Shown one piece after another: positions 1 through 8,486 of a DNA stretch of 64,000 bases; position 1 is the first letter of the stretch, and the number at the start of each line of letters is the position of its first letter. The notes under the pieces were generated by a model. It saw only the letters and a program-made list of their open reading frames with translations. It ran no database searches and was not told where the DNA came from. This DNA comes from Deltaproteobacteria bacterium (GTDB taxonomy: Bacteria; Myxococcota_A; UBA9042; PHBI01; JACKFB01): the NCBI GenBank assembly GCA_020632695.1, contig JACKFB010000006.1:1-64000 (forward strand), written 5' to 3'. The position numbers and the translations under genes were made by a program.

Positions 1-474
1 GGGCTCGGTGGCGGTCTCGGTCTCGGCCTCGGTCTCGGTCTCGGTGCCGGCCTCGGTCTCGGTGTCGGCCTCGGCGTCGGTGTCGGTCTCGGTCTCGGTC
101 TCGGTCCCGGCCTCGGCCCCCGCCCCGGCCCCCGCCCCGGCCCCGGCCTCGGCCCCCGCCTCGGCCCCCGCCTCGGCCTCCGCCTCCGCGCCGCCGCCCC
201 GCGTCACCCCCCAGCTCGCCAGCCCGGCGATCACCACCGCCGCGCCCAGCCCGGCCAGCACCTTGCCGCCCAGCCACCCGCCGCGCTCGGCCGCGCCGCC
301 TGCCGGCGCGCCGCCGCCGTCTCCCGCCGCCGCCGCCGCCTCGACGCGCGCCTTCATGGCCTCGAGGTCCCACTGGGGCAGCTCGGCCGCCTCGTCCTCG
401 AAGCGCAGGCCCGCCGCCAGCAGGTACTCGCGCTCGTCTCTCAGCCGCCTGGGCTCTCGCTCGGGCCCGCTCAT
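1..474 (-). CDS. Putative anti-sigma factor, single-pass membrane protein with Glu-rich tail (3' end outside window)
   Basis: The frame is open from an ATG to the window edge (158 codons) with no stop, so the C-terminus is missing. Residues 1-60 are a soluble, charged segment. Residues 72-91 form one clear membrane segment. The tail from residue 96 is a low-complexity run of Ala/Gly-Glu and Thr-Glu dipeptides. The ATG overlaps the stop of the ECF sigma gene (ATGA), so the two are translationally coupled. That position and topology (cytoplasmic N-terminus, one TM) fit an anti-sigma factor, but no zinc-binding HxxxCxxC or other anti-sigma signature is visible, so the role is inferred from context. 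The acidic tail would lie outside the membrane. Confidence 0.55.
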   Translation of the reverse strand, partial: MSGPEREPRRLRDEREYLLAAGLRFEDEAAELPQWDLEAMKARVEAAAAAGDGGGAPAGGAAERGGWLGGKVLAGLGAAVVIAGLASWGVTRGGGAEAEAEAGAEAGAEAGAGAGAGAGAEAGTETETETDTDAEADTETEAGTETETEAETETATEP

Positions 475-1016
475 CGCGCTCTCCTCGCCCACAGCGCGCG
501 GAACTTCTTGCGCGCCAGGTGCAGTCGGCTCCACACCGTGTTCTCCGGGACGCCGAGCAGCTCGGCGATCACGCGCCCCTCCAGGCACTCCAGCTCATAG
601 AGCACGAAGGCCTCCCGCTGCTCGAGCGGCAGCTCGGCGACGCAGGACCGGATGAGCTCGGCGTGTTGGCGGCGCTGGGCCTGGTCCAGGGGGCCTGGCG
701 AGGTCTCGGGAACTTCCCGAGCCGCCGCCTGGACCAGGGCCCTGCGCCGCGCAAACGAGCGACGGTGATGCCTCACGAGGTTCACCGCCACACCGTAGAG
801 CCACGCCCGGGGTTCGGGGTGGCTCGACAGTTCGTGTCGTCTCCGGTGGGCCGTCAGGAAGACCTCCTGCACGAGGTCCTCGACCTGGTCGGTCCCGCCG
901 AGCAGCCGGGTCGTGACCCGCAGCAGGAACGGCGCGTGCTCGTCGAAGAGCGCGCCGATGTCCGCCACGGAGCCAGGACCCGCCTCGGGGCCGGCCGCGG
1001 AGACGACGTCGGGCAT
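471..1016 (-). CDS. ECF-family RNA polymerase sigma factor
   Basis: A 181-residue protein of normal ECF length. Region 2 covers about residues 22-90 and contains DLVQEVFLTAHR (47-58), the core-binding and -10 recognition helix pattern. Region 4 covers about residues 120-173 with a helix-turn-helix (LLGVPENTVWSRLHLARKK). It would direct RNA polymerase to a dedicated set of promoters. It starts with ATG overlapping the stop of the DUF2330 gene by one base (TGATG) and overlaps the following membrane protein gene by four, so all three are probably one operon. The regulon and signal cannot be read from the sequence. Confidence 0.92.
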   Translation of the reverse strand: MPDVVSAAGPEAGPGSVADIGALFDEHAPFLLRVTTRLLGGTDQVEDLVQEVFLTAHRRRHELSSHPEPRAWLYGVAVNLVRHHRRSFARRRALVQAAAREVPETSPGPLDQAQRRQHAELIRSCVAELPLEQREAFVLYELECLEGRVIAELLGVPENTVWSRLHLARKKFRALWARRAR

Positions 1017-2863
1017 CAGGCCCGTTCACGCCGGCGCCACAAGGCCGCGAACGCCAGGGCCAGCACCGCCGCCCACGCCGGCAGCGCGCCCTCGGCCGCG
1101 CCGCAGCCGCCACCGCTCACCGCCGAGGTGCTCGGCGTCGGGCCCTGGGCGCGCGGCAGCCCGAAGGTGCCGGTGTTGGGGATGGGGTCGACGTTGCGCC
1201 CCTCGACGGGCGGCCGGTTCGGCGCTCCCGGGCTGGCGCCGCGGTCGTCGAGGCTGCGGTCCACGCGGGCCACGTCCGACGTGGCGACCACGGTCGGCGG
1301 GCCGCTCTCGCCGAGCACCTGGATCTCGACCGCCGGCGGCAGGCCCGTGGGCGTCGACGGCACGGGCTGGCAGGACTCGAAGGGACCGTCGAAGGTCTGG
1401 GTGGTGCCGTCCTCGAAGGTCAGCGCCACCGAGGTGGCGATCCACGGCTTGTCGGCGTCGCAGGACGCGCTCGCCTGCACCGTGTGGATGTTGGCGACGT
1501 CCGGCAGGTCGGGGTTGAACGAGAAGATCGGGTCCTTGGTCATCTCCTCGGGCGAGATCGTCGTGAAGAGCCGCGTCATGTACGGGAACTTGGAGAAGAG
1601 CGCCTGGGCGTGCTGGAGCGGCGCGATCAGGGTGGTCTCGAGGTCGGCGGCGAAACCCTCGGCGTCGAAGGTCCAGCCCTCGGGCATGTACTGGATGCAG
1701 TGCTCGATGTTCCAGGTGGCGTAGAAGCTGGACTCGCCGCGGCAGTCCTCGGGCAGCACGCTGGCGTCGGGCATCGGGATGTGGTCGCGGATGAGGTTCT
1801 GCACCTGGCCGTTGCGCGGGAAGCCCTGGTTCAGCATCTCCTGCAGGAAGGCCGGCGCGGTCTTCTGCGACGCCAGCTTCTCCAGGTCGTACTGGCCGTC
1901 GCGATAGAGCATCTGCTCCATGATGGCCGTGGAGCCGGCGTACTCGGTGACGAAGCCGTGGCCGTTGGCGGTGTTGGCGGCGCCGGTGACGAGGTCCATG
2001 TAGGCGGTCTGGCACTGCTGCTGCTGGCCGAAGAACCCGCAGCCGAAGCCGTTCTCCTCGGTGCCGCAGTTGAGCCAGTCGAAGGCCTTGGCGTTGAGCA
2101 CGACGTGGAAGAAGTTGAGCGGCACGGCGCGGCTCTTGGCCAGCACCCAGGAGAAGATCGGCATGTTGGCGGCCGCGGCGATCGAGGTCAGGCGCAGCGG
2201 GATGCACGCACCGATCTCGCCGTCCCAGGACAGCACGACGGGCTGGATGTCGCCGGCGTCCTTGTCCTTGAGCAGCTTGATGGCCAGGAAGACCATGCCC
2301 TTGCCGGCGTAGTGCTCGATGAGCGCCTGGGCCTGCTGGGGCTGGTCGTAGCCGTTGTCGTTGAGCCACTTGAAGAGCGCCGGGCCGTCGCCGGACTCGA
2401 CGACCTTGTAGGCGTAGGGGCCCACGTCGCCCTCGGCGATGACGGTCACCGGCCCCTCGCCGGCGGGCGAGGCCTCGGGGATGCCGTCGGCGTCGGCGAG
2501 CCAGCAGCCGCAGTTGCTCTGGTAGTTGCAGCCGGGCTGGTTGTCCCAGGCGACCCGGAACTGCGGGTCGGTCTGGGCGCGCAGGGCGGTGAAGAGCAGG
2601 TCGGTGCCCACGCCGATCTCCGGCTGCGAGGGAAGCGGCAGCACCCAGGAGAAGTCCTCCGAGGGGCCGGCGTACTGGATCTGGATGTGGGCCTCGACGT
2701 GCTCGCCCTCGACGGTGAAGAGGATGCGCTCGGCGACCTGGTCCACCGGGGTCTGGATCGAGCAGAAGAAGCCGCCGCAGGCGCGGGCGGGCGAGGGCGC
2801 GCTCAGCAGGGCGGCGGTCGTCGCGGCGCTCAGGGCGAGCAGCAGGGGCAAGCGGGGGGACAT
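1016..2863 (-). CDS. DUF2330 family exported protein with MYXO-CTERM-like C-terminus
   Basis: A 615-residue protein. It has a signal peptide (cleavage near PARA-CGG, about residue 28), followed by the CGGFFC motif typical of DUF2330 proteins and a long conserved body. The last 35 residues are a Gly/Cys cluster (GGGCGAAEG), one hydrophobic helix and an Arg-rich end (WRRRERA). That layout matches the MYXO-CTERM sorting signal of myxobacterial surface proteins, so anchoring or processing at the cell surface is likely. The molecular function of DUF2330 is unknown. An AAGGAG ribosome site precedes the ATG. It is the first gene of the operon with the ECF sigma factor, an association that suggests envelope-responsive regulation. 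Confidence 0.88.
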   Translation of the reverse strand: MSPRLPLLLALSAATTAALLSAPSPARACGGFFCSIQTPVDQVAERILFTVEGEHVEAHIQIQYAGPSEDFSWVLPLPSQPEIGVGTDLLFTALRAQTDPQFRVAWDNQPGCNYQSNCGCWLADADGIPEASPAGEGPVTVIAEGDVGPYAYKVVESGDGPALFKWLNDNGYDQPQQAQALIEHYAGKGMVFLAIKLLKDKDAGDIQPVVLSWDGEIGACIPLRLTSIAAAANMPIFSWVLAKSRAVPLNFFHVVLNAKAFDWLNCGTEENGFGCGFFGQQQQCQTAYMDLVTGAANTANGHGFVTEYAGSTAIMEQMLYRDGQYDLEKLASQKTAPAFLQEMLNQGFPRNGQVQNLIRDHIPMPDASVLPEDCRGESSFYATWNIEHCIQYMPEGWTFDAEGFAADLETTLIAPLQHAQALFSKFPYMTRLFTTISPEEMTKDPIFSFNPDLPDVANIHTVQASASCDADKPWIATSVALTFEDGTTQTFDGPFESCQPVPSTPTGLPPAVEIQVLGESGPPTVVATSDVARVDRSLDDRGASPGAPNRPPVEGRNVDPIPNTGTFGLPRAQGPTPSTSAVSGGGCGAAEGALPAWAAVLALAFAALWRRRERA

Positions 2864-2963
2864 GGGCGGTTCTCCTTGGCTGGTCCGTTCGAGGCGGGGG
2901 CGGCGCGGTGGTGGCGCGGTGCCGGGCCCCGTACCTGTGTATTCCCGGCTGGCGGCGATTCCT

Positions 2964-3851
2964 TCACGGTTTTTTTCGGCCGAGCACGAATCCCAGGCCC
3001 AGCGTGGCGCGCAAGAGCGGCTCGGGCCTGGCGGTCGCGCTGGCGTCGTCGCGCGCCCGGGCGCGGACGAGGCCCCAGAGCAGGCCGAGCTCCACGCGCA
3101 CCCCTTCGGGCGTGTGCAGCGCCGCGAGCAGACCCAGGCGCAGGGTCGGCGCGATGCCCCGGCGGTCGTCGGCCAGCTCGCGCCCCGCGGCGACCACCAG
3201 GCCCCCGCTCAGCAGCAGGGCCGGGATGAAGGTGGCGGGCCCCGCGGGCAGCGGCCGGGCCACCCCCACGCTGGCGGTCCAGGTGCTGAAGCGCACCGCG
3301 CCCGGGCCCAGCGGCTCGGGGCGAGCGACCGTGCCGGCGGTCCCGAGGGCCAGCGCGAAGCCGCCCGCCGGGCCCATCAGCGCATCCAGGGCCAGGCGAG
3401 CGGCGAGCTGGCGGCGCTCGAGACCCCACTCCAGCCCGCCCGAGAGCGCGGCGGCGCGGGTCGGGGGCGGCGGCCGGGCCAGCGGTGGCGATGCCGGCGG
3501 CGCGCGCACCCAGGACTGTGCCGGCAGCGCCTCGAGCCGGCGGGCGACGATGACCGCGATCAGGGTCGGCAGCTCGGCGCAGTCGCCCGGGTTCACGGTG
3601 ATCGTCCGTGTCAGGAGCTCCTCGCGCGGCTGCTCGGCGACCAGCGTCAGCACGAGCTGCGAGGGGGCGACCACCAGCCCCACGCTCAGCGGGCGCGCCT
3701 CGGGCCCGGCCCAGGTCACCGGCAACCGCAGCACCACCTCACGCGCGACGGCGTCGCGATCCAGGCAGGCGCCGGGATCGTCGACGTCGAGGGCCGGCAT
3801 CCCCTGACACAGCGCCAGGACCGACCAGAGCATGGCGCTGGGGGCAGACAT
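2964..3851 (-). CDS. Hypothetical envelope protein
   Basis: A protein of about 295 residues with no recognised family. The N-terminus (MSAPSAMLWSVLALCQGMPAL) looks like a short signal peptide. The middle holds a Pro/Ala-rich linker near residues 115-130. The C-terminal half consists of alternating Gly/Ala/Leu-rich stretches that could form beta strands of an outer-membrane barrel and ends in KKP. ATG at 3851 is preferred over a TTG four codons upstream, because a TATTGT -10-like hexamer overlaps that TTG. It may belong with the downstream DUF2330 operon, 100 bases away. No function is assigned. Confidence 0.6.
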   Translation of the reverse strand: MSAPSAMLWSVLALCQGMPALDVDDPGACLDRDAVAREVVLRLPVTWAGPEARPLSVGLVVAPSQLVLTLVAEQPREELLTRTITVNPGDCAELPTLIAVIVARRLEALPAQSWVRAPPASPPLARPPPPTRAAALSGGLEWGLERRQLAARLALDALMGPAGGFALALGTAGTVARPEPLGPGAVRFSTWTASVGVARPLPAGPATFIPALLLSGGLVVAAGRELADDRRGIAPTLRLGLLAALHTPEGVRVELGLLWGLVRARARDDASATARPEPLLRATLGLGFVLGRKKP

Positions 3852-3979
3852 GGGCGCGTACAATAGCGGGATTCAGCGATATTGGCGTCCGAGGCACCGC
3901 CTGAGGCGGATGTGGGGGTGGGGGTGCTTGTGCTAGGAATCCGGGGGTCCCACCCTCTGCCTTCGTCGGGAGGCCCGTC

Positions 3980-6544
3980 ATGTTCGCCGACTCTGCGGCT
4001 CGCCGCGTCCTGGTCTCGCTGTGCTGCACGTGGGCGTGGGTGGGCGCTTGCGCGTCTCCTGGGAGCGGAAGCGGGGTCTTCGTGGGCTTCGACGGCAGCT
4101 CGAACCCCGATCTGGTGGCTGACGGGGGCGGCGGTGACGTCGCCCCGGGGGACGCGGACGGGGCGGGATTGGACCTGGCCGACGACCTGACGCAGGACGG
4201 GGCGGAGATCGGGCCCGATGGCGTCTGCGTGCCGCGGGACTGCGCGGCCGCCGGGGCCGAGTGCGGCGACGTGCCCGACGGCTGCGGTGGGGTGCTCTCC
4301 TGCGGCGGGTGCGAGGCGGGCAAGACCTGCGGCGCCCAGGGCAACGCGAACCGGTGCGGCGAAGGGGCCTGCGTGCCGCTGAGCTGCAAGCCGGCGGGGG
4401 CGGAGTGCGGGCCGGTCTCCGACGGCTGCGGGACCATCCTGGACTGCGGCGGCTGCACGGCCCCCGAGGTGTGCGGCGGCGGCGGCGTGGCCAACGTGTG
4501 CGGCGAGCCGGCCTGCGTCCCGGTGGACTGCGAGGGAGCCGGCGCGGCCTGCGGGGCGATCGGCGACGGGTGCGGGAAGGTGTTGCAGTGCGGGAGCTGC
4601 ACCGCCGGGCTGAGCTGCGGCGGCGACGGGGTGCCGAACCAGTGCGGTGAGGAGGCTTGTCAGCCGACGACCTGCGAGGCGCTGGGCGCCGAGTGCGGCC
4701 CCGTGTCGGACGGGTGCAGCGCCGTGCTCGAGTGCGGCGGCTGCCAGGCGCCGGAGCTGTGCGGGCTGAAGACGCCGAACCGCTGCGACGCGCCTGCCTG
4801 CGAGCCGAAGACCTGCGACGGGCTGGGCGTGCAGTGCGGGAGCGCCGACGACGGTTGCGGGGAGACCCTCACCTGCGGCGGCTGCGAGGGCGGCGAGACC
4901 TGCGTCGGCGGCGCGTGCGTGGCCGACTGCGGCGCGGCCGAGTGCGAGCCGCTGTGGTCGTCGAGCTGCAGCGGGACCAACGGCTACAAGGTGTGCGGGC
5001 TGGACCCGCAGACCGGATGCCCCAGGCAGAGCCTCTTCATCTCGTGCCAGCTCGGCAACCAGTGCGCAGGTGGCGTCTGCACCGGCGGGTGCCGGGTGCC
5101 CGAGCTGCTGCTGCTGGCGGACCGATCCTCCAGCATGGAGGGGCCCGTGTGGGACTTCACCCGCGCGACCATCGTCGAGTTCGCCGAGACCTTCCAGGCC
5201 CACGTGAAGCTCGGCCTGCGGGCCTTCCCGGGCGAGTCGGCCTGCGCTCCCGGTGCCGTGGTGCCGCTGCAGCTCGACAACGCCCAGGCGGTGGCCCAGG
5301 CGCTGGTGGATCCGTCGGCGGCGTCATCGACGCCCATCGGCGGCGCGCTCAGCGGGCTGGCGGCCGTGCTGGGCGACCCCACCCAGGGCGAGCACGTGGT
5401 GCTGATGACCGACGGCAGCGAGACCTGCGACGACGAGGCGCTGGTCTTCGAGGCGGTCGCGGGGCTGCGCAGCCGCGGCGTGACGGTGCACTCGGTGGGC
5501 CTGGGCAGCGGCTACGACGAGGAGCTGCTGAAGGCGGTGGCCCAGGCCGGCGGCGGCACCTTCGCCGCGGCGTCCGACGAGGCCAGCCTGCGCGCGGCGC
5601 TCCAGGGGCTGGTGGCGCTGATGACCGGCTGCCCGCACCCGTCGGTGGGGCTGGCCGCCTGCGTGGAGGGGTCCTGCCAGGACATCGCCTGCGACGCCGG
5701 GTACCACGACTGCTCGGGCACCTGCCGGGCCGACGACGACGCCGCGGCGTGCGGGGAGGGCTGCCAGAAGTGCCAGAGCCCCACCGGCGCCGGCAAGGCG
5801 GTGTGCGACGCCGGCGCGTGCACGATGGTCTGCGATCCGGGCCACCACCTGTGCGGGAAGGCCTGCGTGTCCGACACGGCGGTCGCGACCTGCGGCCAGG
5901 GCTGCTCGCCGTGCCCGACCGTGCAGGGCGGGACCACCACTTGCGACGGCCAGAAGTGCGGCGCCGTCTGCCCGTCGGGGACCATCGCCTGCGAGGGCAA
6001 GTGCGTGGCCAGCGCCTGCTGCGGCCAGATCGGCCCCGGCGACCTGGTCTTCGGCGAGATCATGGCCGACCCGGCCGGCACCGACTTCAACGGCGACGGC
6101 AGCTACGCCGGCACCCAGGACGAGTGGCTCGAGCTCTACAACGCCAGCTCGGGGCCGCTGGAGCTCGAGGGCGTCCGCTACTTCAACACCCAGTGCCTCG
6201 GCTGCGACAAGCACACCTTCGAGGCCTACTGCCTGCCGCCCGGAGAGGCCGTGCTGATCTTCGGCGGAGGCACCACCGACATCAGCCAGCCCGGCGTGCT
6301 GACCCTCGTCTCCGACAGCTCGCTCTCGCTGAACAACGACGGTGACGAGCTGCTGCTCATCGGCACCGACGAGGTGGTGCTCGACCAGCACACCTACACG
6401 CCCCTGAGCGGCCAGTCCTGGGTGCGCTCGCCCGAGGGCAGCGGCCCCTTCGTCAAGCACTCCGAAGCGCCCGGCTCCGAAGGCGCCAAGTACAGCCCCG
6501 GCCGCTGCACCAACGGGGGCGCCTTCCCGGACTGCCTGCCCTAG
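3980..6544 (+). CDS. Cys-rich VWA and lamin-tail-domain lipoprotein
   Basis: An 854-residue predicted lipoprotein, with the lipobox Cys near residue 24 (WVGAC). A short Asp/Gly-rich linker follows. Then come six tandem Cys-rich repeats of about 45 residues, each built like CxPxxCxxxGAECGxxxDGC...CGGC (residues about 75-310). A von Willebrand A domain begins near residue 372 with the metal-site motif DRSSS and ends near 548. A second Cys-rich block follows. The C-terminal lamin-tail (LTD) domain covers about residues 686-800 (GEIMADPAGTDFNGDG, DEWLELYN). VWA and LTD domains are adhesion or binding modules, so a surface adhesin or matrix-binding role is likely but inferred. A GGGAGG ribosome site precedes the ATG. 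Its TAG stop shares a CTAG with the convergent gene. Confidence 0.85.
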   Translation: MFADSAARRVLVSLCCTWAWVGACASPGSGSGVFVGFDGSSNPDLVADGGGGDVAPGDADGAGLDLADDLTQDGAEIGPDGVCVPRDCAAAGAECGDVPDGCGGVLSCGGCEAGKTCGAQGNANRCGEGACVPLSCKPAGAECGPVSDGCGTILDCGGCTAPEVCGGGGVANVCGEPACVPVDCEGAGAACGAIGDGCGKVLQCGSCTAGLSCGGDGVPNQCGEEACQPTTCEALGAECGPVSDGCSAVLECGGCQAPELCGLKTPNRCDAPACEPKTCDGLGVQCGSADDGCGETLTCGGCEGGETCVGGACVADCGAAECEPLWSSSCSGTNGYKVCGLDPQTGCPRQSLFISCQLGNQCAGGVCTGGCRVPELLLLADRSSSMEGPVWDFTRATIVEFAETFQAHVKLGLRAFPGESACAPGAVVPLQLDNAQAVAQALVDPSAASSTPIGGALSGLAAVLGDPTQGEHVVLMTDGSETCDDEALVFEAVAGLRSRGVTVHSVGLGSGYDEELLKAVAQAGGGTFAAASDEASLRAALQGLVALMTGCPHPSVGLAACVEGSCQDIACDAGYHDCSGTCRADDDAAACGEGCQKCQSPTGAGKAVCDAGACTMVCDPGHHLCGKACVSDTAVATCGQGCSPCPTVQGGTTTCDGQKCGAVCPSGTIACEGKCVASACCGQIGPGDLVFGEIMADPAGTDFNGDGSYAGTQDEWLELYNASSGPLELEGVRYFNTQCLGCDKHTFEAYCLPPGEAVLIFGGGTTDISQPGVLTLVSDSSLSLNNDGDELLLIGTDEVVLDQHTYTPLSGQSWVRSPEGSGPFVKHSEAPGSEGAKYSPGRCTNGGAFPDCLP

Positions 6545-7182
6545 CAGCCCGGCCGCCCCGGCACCCTCGGCTCAGCCCCGGGCGCGGTCACATCGAAGCG
6601 CTGCCGGTCCAGCAGAGCCCCATCCCGCGCCCGCAGCTCCACCGTCCAAGCCCCCGCATCCGCCGCCGAGAGCCGCCGCCGCGCCCAGGTCCGCCACCGC
6701 GGCCCGGTCCCGACCTCGAGCGTCGCCACCCCCCGCACCTCGCCCTCCCGAAGCCAGCTCACCTCCACCGTCGTCCCCGGCCCGAGGTTCTCCAGGCGAT
6801 ACCAGGCCCACACCTGATCGCCCCCCGCCCCGAACACCGCCACCGCCCCCACCGGCTCCCGCTCCTCCACAGCCCGAGTCAGCACCGCCGCCAGCACCAC
6901 CGGCGCACCCGCAGCGACGGCCCCGGCCCCGGCCCCGGCCCCGGCCTCGGTGCCGGTCTCGGTCTCGGTCCCGGCCCCGGCCCCGGTCTCGGCCCCGGTC
7001 TCGGCCCCGGCCCCGGTCTCGGCCCCGGCCCCGGCCCCGGCCCCGGTCTCCGCCCCGGCCTCCGCCCCCGCGTCCGCTCCGCCCACCCGCGGCACGGCGC
7101 ATCCCGCCAGCATCACCCAGCCGACCACCACCAGCAGCCGCGTGCACCCGCCACCCGCCCGCTCGCTGCTCCAACGCCCCAT
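6541..7182 (-). CDS. DUF2914-domain lipoprotein with Ala/Gly/Glu/Thr low-complexity linker
   Basis: Start chosen at the ATG giving MGRWSSERAGGG; the frame stays open upstream but that part is Arg-rich and unlike a protein. A hydrophobic stretch ends in the lipobox LAGC near residue 29. A roughly 60-residue low-complexity linker follows, of (AG), (AE), (TE) and (TG) dipeptides, encoded by the same degenerate hexamer found near the window start. The C-terminal 115 residues (VWAWYRLENLGPGTTVEVSW ... GAWTVELRARDGALLDRQRF) fit the DUF2914 domain, whose function is not established. A promoter sits immediately upstream, so the mRNA is probably leaderless. Confidence 0.75.
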   Translation of the reverse strand: MGRWSSERAGGGCTRLLVVVGWVMLAGCAVPRVGGADAGAEAGAETGAGAGAGAETGAGAETGAETGAGAGTETETGTEAGAGAGAGAVAAGAPVVLAAVLTRAVEEREPVGAVAVFGAGGDQVWAWYRLENLGPGTTVEVSWLREGEVRGVATLEVGTGPRWRTWARRRLSAADAGAWTVELRARDGALLDRQRFDVTAPGAEPRVPGRPGC

Positions 7183-7188
7183 GCGGCG

Positions 7189-7217
7189 ATCATGGACCGC
7201 CGCGCCCCTCGGTTCAA
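7189..7217 (-). promoter_or_regulatory. Sigma70-type promoter, leaderless geometry
   Basis: On the minus strand TTGAAC is followed by a 17-base spacer and CATGAT, with six bases left before the ATG of the DUF2914 lipoprotein gene. The start site would fall on or within a base of the ATG, so no 5' leader is expected. Confidence 0.5.
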
Positions 7218-7290
7218 CGCCGCGCCCCTTGCGGCCCCAGCGGCGTCGTCCCGCTCGATCCCCGCGGTCGTTTCCAGCTAGGGTGTCGCC

Positions 7291-7307
7291 GGGGACGCTT
7301 CGTCCCC
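7291..7307. other. Perfect 7-bp inverted repeat with 3-base loop
   Basis: GGGGACG-CTT-CGTCCCC lies in the short region upstream of the PI-PLC gene. It could be an operator or a 5' leader hairpin of that gene. A TAGGGT hexamer just before it (7279-7284) is a possible -10 element, though without a clear -35. Confidence 0.35.
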
Positions 7308-7334
7308 GCCCGTCACATCCGCCCGGGGTCCGCC

Positions 7335-8456
7335 GTGCGTTCACATCGGCTCGCGTCCGCAGCGGCGCTGGCGTTCACCATCGTCCTCGCGCTCGCCGCC
7401 TGCGAGGGCACGCCCTCCAACCGCGCCGACACCGCCGAGGTCGCCGACGCCGCCGACGCCCTCCCCGACGCGCAGCCGGACCTCCCGGACGCCGCCGTCG
7501 AGACCGACGCAGCCGAACCCGAGCTGCCCCCCTCGCCTCCCGACTACCCGCTGGACGACACGCTGCGCGTGAACCACATCCAGGCGCTGGGGACGCACAA
7601 CAGCTACCACATCCAGCCCGAGGATCCCGTGCCGAGCTGGGAGTACACCCACGCGCCGCTGGACGTGCAGCTCGACGAGCTGGGAGTCCGCCAGGTCGAG
7701 CTGGACATCCACTACGAAGCGCCGGGCGAGTTCAGCGTCTACCACCTGCCGCTCTTCGACGACCGCTCGACCTGCGCCGACCTGGGCTCGTGCCTGACGC
7801 TGGTGCGCGACTGGTCGGACGCCCACCCTGGCCATCACCTGCTCTGGGTGCTCATCGAGCCCAAGGACGAGCTGGACGCCGAGAAGCTGGGCACCCACTT
7901 CGCCGAGGTCGACGCGGCGCTGAAGGCGGTGTGGCCGCCGGAGCGCGTGCTGACCCCCGACGACGTGCGCGGCGACCGGGCCAGCATCCGCGAGGCGCTG
8001 ACCTTGGACGGCTGGCCCACGCTGGGGGCCGTGCGCGACAAGGTGATGTTCGTGATGCTGGACGAGGGCGAACACCGCGCGGCCTATCTGGAGACCTTCC
8101 CCGACCTGGTGGGCGCCATGATCTTCATGCGCGGCGGACGCGGCGAGCCGTGGGGCGCGGTGCTCGAGCTGAGCGACGCGCGCACGCAGGGCGAGGCCAT
8201 CGCCAGCGCGCTGGCCGAGAACTACCTGGTGCGGTCCAGCGCTGGCGGGCCCGATGACACCCCCGAAGATGTCAGCGCCCGGGCCGCCGCGGCGTTGGCC
8301 GCCGGCGCCACCTTCATCAGCACCGACTTCCCCGGCGGGGGCGTCGACGAGCCGCGGCGCTTCACGATCCCCGGCGGTCAGCCCTCGCGCTGCAACCCGG
8401 TCACCGCGCCCGCGGCGTGCACGGCGGCCGACATCGAGGCCCTCGGCGGCCCCTGA
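7335..8456 (+). CDS. Ca2+-dependent phosphoinositide phospholipase C-like lipoprotein
   Basis: 373 residues, GTG start. A signal peptide ends at the lipobox LAAC (Cys23). An Asp/Ala-rich linker follows to about residue 70, then the catalytic domain. GTHNSYH (86-92) carries the first catalytic His. VELDIHY (121-127) supplies the acidic metal ligands. The second catalytic His is in SVYHLPLF (about 137). This pattern is that of the Streptomyces-type Ca2+-dependent PI-PLC (SaPLC1-like) TIM barrel, which cleaves phosphatidylinositol by attack of the inositol 2-OH. A lipid anchor would place it on the outer membrane or cell surface. The actual substrate could be another inositol phospholipid or a glycerophosphodiester. 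Confidence 0.8.
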   Translation: MRSHRLASAAALAFTIVLALAACEGTPSNRADTAEVADAADALPDAQPDLPDAAVETDAAEPELPPSPPDYPLDDTLRVNHIQALGTHNSYHIQPEDPVPSWEYTHAPLDVQLDELGVRQVELDIHYEAPGEFSVYHLPLFDDRSTCADLGSCLTLVRDWSDAHPGHHLLWVLIEPKDELDAEKLGTHFAEVDAALKAVWPPERVLTPDDVRGDRASIREALTLDGWPTLGAVRDKVMFVMLDEGEHRAAYLETFPDLVGAMIFMRGGRGEPWGAVLELSDARTQGEAIASALAENYLVRSSAGGPDDTPEDVSARAAAALAAGATFISTDFPGGGVDEPRRFTIPGGQPSRCNPVTAPAACTAADIEALGGP

Positions 8457-8486
8457 GCCCCCCGGGGACGCGCGCCCGCCGCACCG

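Noticed and set aside
7183..7344. N-terminal extension of the DUF2914 lipoprotein to 7344
   Set aside because: The added 54 residues are Arg/Gly-rich, precede the signal peptide and would overlap the start of the PI-PLC gene. A promoter lies inside this stretch.
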